From Hyphomicrobiaceae bacterium (GTDB lineage Bacteria; Pseudomonadota; Alphaproteobacteria; Rhizobiales; Hyphomicrobiaceae): 64,000 nucleotides of DNA. The stretch covers positions 1-64,000 of the forward strand of contig JABSQE010000011.1 in assembly GCA_013214245.1 (NCBI GenBank), given 5' to 3'. Of the stretch, positions 19,073 to 26,290 are shown piece by piece; the first letter of the stretch is position 1; every line of letters begins with the position of its first letter. Under the pieces are notes generated by a model. The model had not been told where the DNA came from and did not search any database. It saw nothing but the letters and a program-made list of their open reading frames with translations. Position numbers and translations under genes: made by a program.

Positions 19073-19919
19073 GTTTGTCACTGGTTAATTCTTTAGTTTT
19101 GTGGTTGAAATTATTTACACTTTAAATGCAGCATTAATTATTAATGATTTTAATTAAGCTAGCCTATTTTTATTTGAATATCGGCATCTTGCTTTATCAG
19201 ATTTATAGAGAATAAAGTAGCAAATGAGAAGCACTAGTACCTATATCCTAGACGTATTAGACAATCTGATGAAAAATAAAGAGTTAATCTGCAGTAAAAA
19301 TTATTTCATTATATTTATTTAACCTGAAAGTTGGCAGCTTTAAGCTATGTTACATGAATTCAAAACTCTTTCCCGCGAAGCGACTAAAAAACAACGCGAC
19401 TTCATTAGTATAAGTAACAGTCTTTATCTTTAGATGAGCTAAAATTATAAGGAAATGTGTATGTAATTCTTCTTATCTCAATGCTTTGCAATAAATCAAA
19501 TCTTTTTAGTTTAAAGAGAGTTATTAAGAAGATATTTGGCACATCTTTAAATGGAACGACAACGAAGTGTTTATGTAGAATTACTGCACTGACATTATTC
19601 TTAAGCCAGTCCAATGAAATTTAGGTATGTTGTTATAATATTAAGCAGATAAGCATAGATCAAAAGTATAATTTTCATTTGTGTCGTGTCTCATTCATGA
19701 GCTGTCTACACAAGGTAGTTTGCAACATAAAGTCATTGTTTCATACAAATTTGTATTTTGTAACTTCAAATTTTTGATCAGGTTCATTGTTTTATAAGTT
19801 AAACTTAGACGTTTGTCTCATAAGTTCACTTATAAGCATACATAGCAAGTTTTGGTGCTGCTAAAATAGGATCAGGAAATTTGAACTTTAAAGTAAGATT
19901 TTAACAAATTAATTCTTTC
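19073..19919. other. Gene-free interval after the porins
   Basis: About 850 bases, AT-rich. A 69-codon minus-strand frame (19405-19614) has no recognisable features. Nothing else seen. Confidence 0.5.
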
Positions 19920-20333
19920 CTATGGATTATTTCCGATTGTAAAATCACGTCGAGCAACTCTTATTCCAATAGTGTAACCTGCGATAACATCAATCAGCGA
20001 ACCAACCACAACAAAGAAAAAAACAGATGTATGAGCTTGAGGCAATAGCAAGAACTCAACTAGACAAATTACGAATAAGATCATTGAAAGTGCGTGATCA
20101 AGTAATGAGATGCTTGAAGTGTATGTTGATTTCAAAAGTTCGAAAAACATTAACACGAATAGAGATAAGACAAGCAGGTCGCCAGTTGTCAGTTCCCAGA
20201 AACCTGTCATCATTGGTACTATTAATACCTTGAATTCAAGTACTTCGTAAGGTTTAACACCTCCTGCAAATAATACTATCAAGTTATATGCTAAAAACAC
20301 AAAAACTAGCAGTGGAATAGAACGAACTGACAT
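19920..20333 (-). CDS. Conserved four-helix membrane protein
   Basis: A 137-residue inner-membrane protein with four hydrophobic segments, at about residues 5-24, 45-67 (with WELTTGDLLVLSLFVLMFFELLK), 76-98 (LDHALSMILFVICLVEFLLL) and 103-125 (FFVVVGSLIDVIAGYTIGIRVARRD). The pattern 'TTGDLL... LDH..SM... VEF... IDVIAGY... ARRD' recalls a conserved alphaproteobacterial hypothetical family without known role. AGAGG is placed well before the ATG. Downstream of rpmF on the same strand, 96 bases away. Confidence 0.75.
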   Translation of the reverse strand: MSVRSIPLLVFVFLAYNLIVLFAGGVKPYEVLEFKVLIVPMMTGFWELTTGDLLVLSLFVLMFFELLKSTYTSSISLLDHALSMILFVICLVEFLLLPQAHTSVFFFVVVGSLIDVIAGYTIGIRVARRDFTIGNNP

Positions 20334-20429
20334 AAAATACCTCTAATCACATTAAGAGTAGAGTTTGATCGCAGGATAAACTTTAGTTGGAAGCACTAAT
20401 TTGAACTACATATAGACTTATAATTATGA

Positions 20430-20609
20430 TTAGTCTTTAGGTTTTAAGATCTGCCGTCCACGATATACTCCTGTTTTCAAGTCAATGTGATGAGGACGCC
20501 GTAATTCGCCGCTGTTCTTATCTTCAATGTAGGCAGGTTTCTTTAGAGCATCAGATGATCGACGGAAACCTCGTTTCATAGGCGAGACTTTTCTTTTAGG
20601 TACGGCCAT
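20430..20609 (-). CDS. rpmF: 50S ribosomal protein L32
   Basis: Structural protein of the large ribosomal subunit. I translated it directly: 59 residues beginning MAVPKRKVSPMKRGFRRSSD, then KKPAYIEDKNSGELRRPHHID and ending KPKD, the alphaproteobacterial L32 pattern lacking the zinc cysteines seen in some other L32 proteins. Short enough to be missed by length filters. In Rhizobiales mtgA and a thiolase gene usually adjoin rpmF; neither is here. Confidence 0.96.
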   Translation of the reverse strand: MAVPKRKVSPMKRGFRRSSDALKKPAYIEDKNSGELRRPHHIDLKTGVYRGRQILKPKD

Positions 20610-20734
20610 AAGTTAGAACTTTCTTGAAATTTGGTCTATATTTTTTAAAATTAGTAGTAACATAAAAAGAGATGAGTATATTGCATGTTACTACTATATA
20701 ACCTTCAAAAGCTTTTAGTGTATTAATAATTGTA

Positions 20735-20929
20735 TTACTTTTCATCTCGATTGGCTAGGGTATATCCAGCTAAAATTTCCTTTGTTACTTCATTTTGGCT
20801 AATTTGACTTCTTTTCAAGGTTAAGCTGCTTTTGATAGGTACAAGACCAACTGATGGATATTTTATCGAGAGACCAAACAACGCGTTAGTGATAAAGAAA
20901 GAGATTATTAAAGTGTATTTTGTAATCAC
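20735..20929 (-). CDS. Possible small membrane-anchored protein
   Basis: A 64-codon frame upstream of rpmF on the same strand, opening with GTG and only a weak GAAG before it. The N-terminus is hydrophobic (YTLIISFFITNALFGLSI), as a signal anchor would be, and the rest is polar. No family recognised. It may be spurious in this AT-rich background. Confidence 0.25.
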   Translation of the reverse strand: MITKYTLIISFFITNALFGLSIKYPSVGLVPIKSSLTLKRSQISQNEVTKEILAGYTLANRDEK

Positions 20930-21408
20930 ACTTCAAAAAAGTAGGCTCAAAATTCAACTAAATGTTTAAATCTCTAAGTTTTCAGCCCGCATATGGAGCG
21001 CACGAAATCTATGTTTGTTTTTTTCGTATTGTAGGTTTTGATATGAATACAGGGTGAAGAAAAAATTCATGTCGGTCTAAGTGCAAAAACAACTACTCGT
21101 CTGGACTAATTAGTCTCGGCGTCAGAGACAAGGCACTTAAAATAGAATATCTAAATGGCAACAAAGCCAGTTTATATTAAAATTTGCATGTGTAATACAT
21201 TTGATAGTGTTTTGGGATTACAATTTAAACTTTTATATTCAAGATAAATTTCTTGCGAGAAGATATTTTAATTTTCGCTGCGATGCGGAATTGATATTTA
21301 TTTTGTGACCACTAAAAGTACGTTCTATATTCACACAAATTTAAATCTTAAACTATAATTGGTTCTCTTCTAGCTTGTTGACGGCATAAAGGTGTTTTTG
21401 TTATTATT
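20930..21408. other. Gene-free interval before nadK's 3' end
   Basis: About 480 bases, AT-rich. No RNA gene, relic or convincing terminator seen. Confidence 0.5.
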
Positions 21409-22185
21409 TCATAATAAAAATTGTTCAGACAGAATGCGCTCGTCAAGATTATGATCAGGATCAAACAGCATAATTAGATTGATATTTCTAGCTTCTTCGA
21501 TGCATACTTTTACTACTGAACTCACTTCATGATGGTCTGCGACAGCGATAACTGGCCGTTTAGTTGCTTCTAAAACATCGATTGAGATACGTGCCTTGTT
21601 CGAGAGTAGAGCCCCACGCCACCGCCGCGGTCGGAAAGGACAGAGTGGTGTAAGAGCTAATAGTGGCGCTTTTATCGGTATAATTGGTCCTTGCGCAGAT
21701 AGATTGTAAGCGGTTGACCCTGCGGGCGTAGCAACTAGAATACCATCGCCTATCAATTCTGGCATGCGAACTTTATTATCCACGGATATTTTTAGCTTTG
21801 CGGCCTGATGGCATACTCGAAATAATGAGACTTCGTTGATAGCCAGGCGATGGTAAAAACGACCAATTTTATCCTCTGCGGTCATTAACAAAGGATGAAT
21901 ACATGTGCGCTGTGCATTAACGAGTCGCTTAATTAAGTTATCCTCACTGTACTCGTTCATGAGAAATCCAACCGATCCGCGGTTCATTCCATAAATTGGT
22001 TTGCTCTCTTTAATATAAGCATGAAGCGTTTGTAGCATAAGGCCGTCGCCACCAAGTGCAACAATGATATCGGCTTTGTCGACAGCAGTTTGAGAGTATT
22101 TTGCAGAAAGGCGCTTGCCAGCCTCAACAGCCTCTGTGTGATCACTTGTTACAAACGCAATTTTTCTAAATTTGTTATACATCAT
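21409..22185 (-). CDS. nadK: NAD kinase
   Basis: Phosphorylates NAD to NADP using ATP or polyphosphate; cytosolic and essential. The 258 residues fit the short alphaproteobacterial form. Diagnostic motifs are IIVALGGDGLML (GGDG at 45-48), YGMNRGSVGFLMNEY, the NE/D motif LAINEVSLFR, and TPAGSTAYNLSAQGPI. The SPFRPRRW-like stretch CPFRPRRWRGALL is also as in relatives. Divergent from cutA across 87 bases, so the two share a short promoter region. Confidence 0.94.
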   Translation of the reverse strand: MMYNKFRKIAFVTSDHTEAVEAGKRLSAKYSQTAVDKADIIVALGGDGLMLQTLHAYIKESKPIYGMNRGSVGFLMNEYSEDNLIKRLVNAQRTCIHPLLMTAEDKIGRFYHRLAINEVSLFRVCHQAAKLKISVDNKVRMPELIGDGILVATPAGSTAYNLSAQGPIIPIKAPLLALTPLCPFRPRRWRGALLSNKARISIDVLEATKRPVIAVADHHEVSSVVKVCIEEARNINLIMLFDPDHNLDERILSEQFLL

Positions 22186-22272
22186 GTCTTGTTTCTTGAA
22201 CTACTAATTATCCATCGTGTTATTTCTGTAAATATCATTATTATTTTCAAATAGAGCTGGAAGTTGACGCTA

Positions 22273-22605
22273 ATGCATAAGATTAAAACAGCAGTAATTT
22301 ATACAACGTGTCCATCGCTTGAAATTGCAGAGCTTATTGCTGATGAGGTTATAAAACGAGGTTTTGGGGCCTGTGTGAATATTATACCTCATGTGATTTC
22401 GATTTATAATTGGGATTCGAAGATTCAGCGTGATCATGAGGTCGTTGCGTTGATAAAGACAGAGTCTAAAATGACGGATGAGGTAATATCAGCGGTTAAA
22501 GAATTACATCCTTACGATATGCCTGCTATAATAACTATCCCGATTGAAGGCGGGTGTGAAACTTTTCTTCGCTGGATTACAACACAAACAGGAGCTTTCC
22601 TATAA
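22273..22605 (+). CDS. cutA: Divalent-cation tolerance protein CutA
   Basis: Small trimeric protein of the CutA1 family, linked genetically to copper tolerance; its biochemical role is unsettled. From the ATG at 22273 it has 110 residues; GGAAG ends nine bases before it, whereas the in-frame TTG at 22264 would abut that site. Family motifs seen are TTCPSLEIAELIADEVIKRGFGACVNI, WDSKIQRDHEVVALIKT and LHPYDMPAIITIPIEGG, with the conserved Cys in GACVNI. Confidence 0.92.
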   Translation: MHKIKTAVIYTTCPSLEIAELIADEVIKRGFGACVNIIPHVISIYNWDSKIQRDHEVVALIKTESKMTDEVISAVKELHPYDMPAIITIPIEGGCETFLRWITTQTGAFL

Positions 22606-23059
22606 CTTTCAAATCATTAAAATAGAAATATTAGTGAGCTTACGATATGCTTATGACTACTTAAATTGCTTTGTTTTTATAAGATAATATCTCATTAATA
22701 CAAAATGTTAGGCAGTTATAAGAAAGTTTATTGTATAGCTTTGTCTTAGAAAGATCAGAGGTTCCAAAGTATTGAATTTTTGACTTTATTGGGTAGAATT
22801 TGCATTCTGCGGTATAAACGCATATAGTTATGAGATTACAAGCATCCATCTTGCGTCTTGCTTGTGCGGTAAAAGTGCTAATTTGGCTGTAGATTGGAAA
22901 AGAAAAGCCTGCTTGATTTATGTGCGAGGTTAAAACTCCTCTGGGCTAAAACATCGCGTCCAAAGTGGTCTTTCTTCAGCCGTGCTAAGGCTTCTAATTG
23001 GCTGTTTAAATTTTGAACAGCTATTTCGAAGTTGTGAAATTAATCAAGGAAATAGGTAT
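22606..23059. other. Gene-free interval upstream of the betaine/choline transporter
   Basis: About 450 bases; should hold the promoter of the transporter operon. The last 230 bases are somewhat richer in G+C. No operator-like inverted repeat stood out. Confidence 0.4.
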
Positions 23060-24031
23060 ATGCGTAAAGCTCTCATCAGCGTTTTCAGCGCTATAGCAAG
23101 CATGTCCATTGTATCATCATTGTCATATGGAAGCTGTGGCGAAATCACGATGACAGAAATGGACTGGGAGTCGTCTCAAATTGTTACATCAGTGACAAAG
23201 TTTATCATAGAGCAGGGTTATGGCTGCAAAGTTAATTTAGTTCCTTCTTCAACTGAGGCTGCGATTCTTTCATTGGTAGAAACAGATCAGCCTGACATTG
23301 CGACAGAGCTCTGGATTAATTCAACGCCTGCATACACTAAACTTGAAGCAGAGGGAAAAGTAAAAACCGCTGCAAAAGTATTGTCTGACGGCGGTTTTGA
23401 GGCTTGGTGGATTCCTAAATATTTGGCTAAAAAGTATCCGGAATTAAAGACTATAGAAGATGTTATGAAAAATCCTGAGCTTGTCGGCGGTAAATTTCAC
23501 AACTGCCCAGCAGGATGGGTATGCCGCACAGTAAATGATAACTTGATTAAGGCACTTAAATTAAGTGACAAAATGGAAATCTTTAATCATGGCTCCGGTG
23601 AGACACTTGCTGCGTCAATTGCCTCGGCATATGAAAATGAGAGGCCTTGGTTTGGTTACTTTTGGGCACCAACTGCGATTCTCGGTAAGTACCCTATGAT
23701 TGAGATCAGCGTGGGTCCCTATAAGGACGAAATTCATAGATGTAATACTAGGGGTGAAAAGTGTGAAACACCTGGCGTATCCGCCTTTCCAAGCAGCGTT
23801 GTTGTTACAGCAGTAACGAAGGCTTTTGCTGATAAAAATCCACCACTCTACAAATTGCTTCAGAACGTGTCTTTTACAAACGCTCAAATGGGAGAAGTTT
23901 TAACCTGGAAAGAGGAAAATAACGCTACCTCTAATGAAGCGGCTGTGTATTTCATTAGAAAGTATAAAAGTGTTTGGGGTACATGGCTAAACAAAGACGC
24001 CAGAAGTAAGCTTTCTATGCTTTTGAAATAA
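23060..24031 (+). CDS. proX: ABC transporter substrate-binding protein (glycine betaine/choline type)
   Basis: Periplasmic binding protein of the ProX/OpuAC family, delivering quaternary amines such as glycine betaine, proline betaine or choline. From the ATG at 23060 it is 323 residues with a signal peptide (RKALISVFSAIASMSIVSSLSYGSCG). The first strand and helix (ITMTEMDWESSQIVTSVTKFIIEQGYGCKVNLVPSS) and the ELWINSTPAYTKL region match the family, where Trp residues form the aromatic cage. The longer frame to 22982 begins before the signal peptide. First gene of a three-gene operon with the permease and ATPase. Exact substrate cannot be read from sequence. Confidence 0.9.
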   Translation: MRKALISVFSAIASMSIVSSLSYGSCGEITMTEMDWESSQIVTSVTKFIIEQGYGCKVNLVPSSTEAAILSLVETDQPDIATELWINSTPAYTKLEAEGKVKTAAKVLSDGGFEAWWIPKYLAKKYPELKTIEDVMKNPELVGGKFHNCPAGWVCRTVNDNLIKALKLSDKMEIFNHGSGETLAASIASAYENERPWFGYFWAPTAILGKYPMIEISVGPYKDEIHRCNTRGEKCETPGVSAFPSSVVVTAVTKAFADKNPPLYKLLQNVSFTNAQMGEVLTWKEENNATSNEAAVYFIRKYKSVWGTWLNKDARSKLSMLLK

Positions 24032-24176
24032 GCTAGTTTACATTTTGATACGGTAGGGCGTATCGATTTGGTTCTCTGTACCTAATAGATTTATTCATAC
24101 TTTAGGCGAGAGGTTTGCGAATTAAAGATAAGTTATAATTTACAACCGGAGAAATAAATGGAGAGATTATTAAATA

Positions 24177-25211
24177 ATGGGTGCTTATAACGGCTTGTTT
24201 GACACGCTTGGCCTGCGTGAGTGGTGTGATGAAGAAAAAATCAAGAGCGTGGCAAACATGGCTGATCTTTTGGCACAAGTTCGGGGTGGAGCAGATGTTG
24301 CTAAGTCCTGGTGGGATATATCGTTCCCTTCTCTTAATGTCCTTAATGAATCTTGCAAAGCAATTCCGCGAACACGTGATGTAACAGGTGGTGTTGAACA
24401 AGGATTTCTTATCATCAAAGATGATCTTAAATTTATTCTTGACCCAATAACTCAACCACTTAGTTGGCTGTTGGAAGGCTCACTTTATACATTCACCAAC
24501 ATGCCATGGTGGGTTCTTATACCGCTTATACTAGCTGCTGTTTTCTATACTTCAAGATCCTGGTCAATAGTATCCTTTGTTGGCACCTGTTTTATCTTCT
24601 TTGCATTTATTGATCATTTCACTTACGCCATTCAGACACTTTCAATCATATTTGTGTGTACAGGTTTATGTGTAATGATAGGAGTTCCAATAGGAGTTGG
24701 AATGTCAAAAAGCAACCGCTTTCGGCGTTTCATCACGCCAGTATTGGATATGTTGCAAACATTGCCATCATTTGTTTACCTAATACCGCTTATTTTTTTA
24801 TTTTCAGCAACGGAGCCTAAACTTTATGGCATCGCCATTATTATGTACGCGATTGTGCCAGTGATACGTCTAACTGACCTAGGTGTGCGTCTGGTTGAGA
24901 AAGATGTGATTGAGGCGGCTGATGCCTTTGGTATGACAGCACGTCAAAAATTGTTTGGTGTTGAAATACCTCTCGCTCTGCCTAACATCATGGCGGGTAT
25001 CAATCAAACTATTATGATGGCGTTAGCTATGGTCGTTATTGCTTCTCTAGTTTCTGCGCCCGGGTTGGGCGTGTTAGTATTACGTGGGATACGCAGTCTA
25101 GACCTTGGCGTGGGTTTGATATCTGGCCTGTGCATTGTCTTACTAGCTGTAATTCTCGATAGGGTTAGCAAAGCAACTTTAGCCCGCATGAACGTTGCTA
25201 AAGACTATTGA
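24177..25211 (+). CDS. proW: ABC transporter permease (glycine betaine/choline type)
   Basis: Inner-membrane permease of the ProW family, 344 residues. An unusual soluble N-terminal stretch of about 90 residues precedes the first membrane segment (WWVLIPLILAAVFYTSRSW), followed by about five more. The coupling loop EAADAFGMTARQKLFGVEIPLALPNIMAGINQT is the EAA motif contacting the ATPase. LLQTLPSF-like DMLQTLPSFVYLIPLIFLF is typical of this branch. The ATG at 24177 lies in AATAATGGG; a second ATG at 24158 with a better GGAG runs out of frame after ten codons (see findings). Eleven bases separate its stop from the ATPase start. Confidence 0.92.
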   Translation: MGAYNGLFDTLGLREWCDEEKIKSVANMADLLAQVRGGADVAKSWWDISFPSLNVLNESCKAIPRTRDVTGGVEQGFLIIKDDLKFILDPITQPLSWLLEGSLYTFTNMPWWVLIPLILAAVFYTSRSWSIVSFVGTCFIFFAFIDHFTYAIQTLSIIFVCTGLCVMIGVPIGVGMSKSNRFRRFITPVLDMLQTLPSFVYLIPLIFLFSATEPKLYGIAIIMYAIVPVIRLTDLGVRLVEKDVIEAADAFGMTARQKLFGVEIPLALPNIMAGINQTIMMALAMVVIASLVSAPGLGVLVLRGIRSLDLGVGLISGLCIVLLAVILDRVSKATLARMNVAKDY

Positions 25212-25222
25212 GGATAGACCGA

Positions 25223-26287
25223 ATGTCAAAAGAAAAAATAATTTCAGTCCGCAATCTTTATAAAATTTTTGGTGTCGATCCAGAGTCTGTTTTAAAACTA
25301 GCTCAAAATGGTATCGAAAAATCTATAATGCTTGAGCAGAACAGCCATGTCATAGGCCTTCGAAATATTAACGTCGATATAGCTGAGGGTGAGATTACAG
25401 TTATCATGGGCTTGTCTGGATCTGGTAAATCCACATTAATTCGTCACTTGAACCGTCTTATCGACCCAACGGCAGGAGAAATCTTGCTAGAGGGTGTTGA
25501 TATAATGTCATTTTCAAAGGATGAGCTTCGTCAGTTGAGAACATCTCAAATGTCCATGGTCTTCCAAAAATTTGCTCTTTTACCGCATCGCAATGTTATA
25601 GAGAATGCAGGTATTGCCTTGCAAATTCGAGGCTTTGATTCAGCTCTCACAGAGCGCCATGCACGTCAGTGGCTGGAACGAGTGGGCCTTGCTGGTTTTG
25701 AAAATCGATATCCACACCAGTTGTCCGGTGGTATGCAACAAAGAGTTGGAATTGCTCGTGCCTTAACTTCAAACGCGCCCATTATGTTAATGGACGAGGC
25801 CTTCTCAGCACTTGACCCATTAATTCGCACTAATATGCAGGATCTTCTACTAGAATTGCAAAACGATGTACGTAAAACTATGGTGTTTATCACTCATGAT
25901 CTTGATGAAGCTTTAAAGCTTGCTGATCATCTTGTTATTCTAAAAGATGGAGATATAGTTCAGCAGGGTGAGCCGCAGCACATACTACTAAATCCAAGTG
26001 ATCCATATATAGAAGACTTTGTAAGCGACATAAACCGTGCACGCGTGCTGCGCGTTCGGTCTATAATGTCACCTTTGAATGAAAACCTGCCATTAACTTC
26101 AGGTGAGATTGACCATAATGATACGCTTGAAAATGTCATAAGTATTTCAGGAGGTGATACAACATTTACTTACACGGTAATGCAACATGGCCGTCCCGTT
26201 GGTCTTTTAAAGATGAAAGATTTATTGAAGGCTTTGGTGCCGCGTACAGTTTCCGACCCTGGAATGGACAATGATTTAATGCGCTGA
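25223..26287 (+). CDS. proV: ABC transporter ATP-binding protein (glycine betaine/choline type)
   Basis: ATPase driving the betaine/choline importer, 354 residues from the ATG at 25223 (GAGG ten bases upstream; the in-frame TTG at 25208 overlaps the permease stop). All ABC motifs are present: Walker A GLSGSGKST, Q-loop VFQKFALLPHR, signature LSGGMQQRVGIARAL, Walker B IMLMDEAFSALDP, H-loop FITHDLDEA. The N-terminal IFGVDPESVLKLAQNGIEKS extension is typical of ProV-type ATPases. A C-terminal accessory domain (about residues 275-354) resembles the CBS-like regulatory part, shorter than in E. coli. Its stop lies three bases from the stop of the convergent pentapeptide gene. Confidence 0.94.
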   Translation: MSKEKIISVRNLYKIFGVDPESVLKLAQNGIEKSIMLEQNSHVIGLRNINVDIAEGEITVIMGLSGSGKSTLIRHLNRLIDPTAGEILLEGVDIMSFSKDELRQLRTSQMSMVFQKFALLPHRNVIENAGIALQIRGFDSALTERHARQWLERVGLAGFENRYPHQLSGGMQQRVGIARALTSNAPIMLMDEAFSALDPLIRTNMQDLLLELQNDVRKTMVFITHDLDEALKLADHLVILKDGDIVQQGEPQHILLNPSDPYIEDFVSDINRARVLRVRSIMSPLNENLPLTSGEIDHNDTLENVISISGGDTTFTYTVMQHGRPVGLLKMKDLLKALVPRTVSDPGMDNDLMR

Positions 26288-26290
26288 AGT

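Noticed and set aside
19405..19614. 69-codon minus-strand frame after porin 2
   Set aside because: No ribosome site, no domain, composition like the surrounding AT-rich gap.
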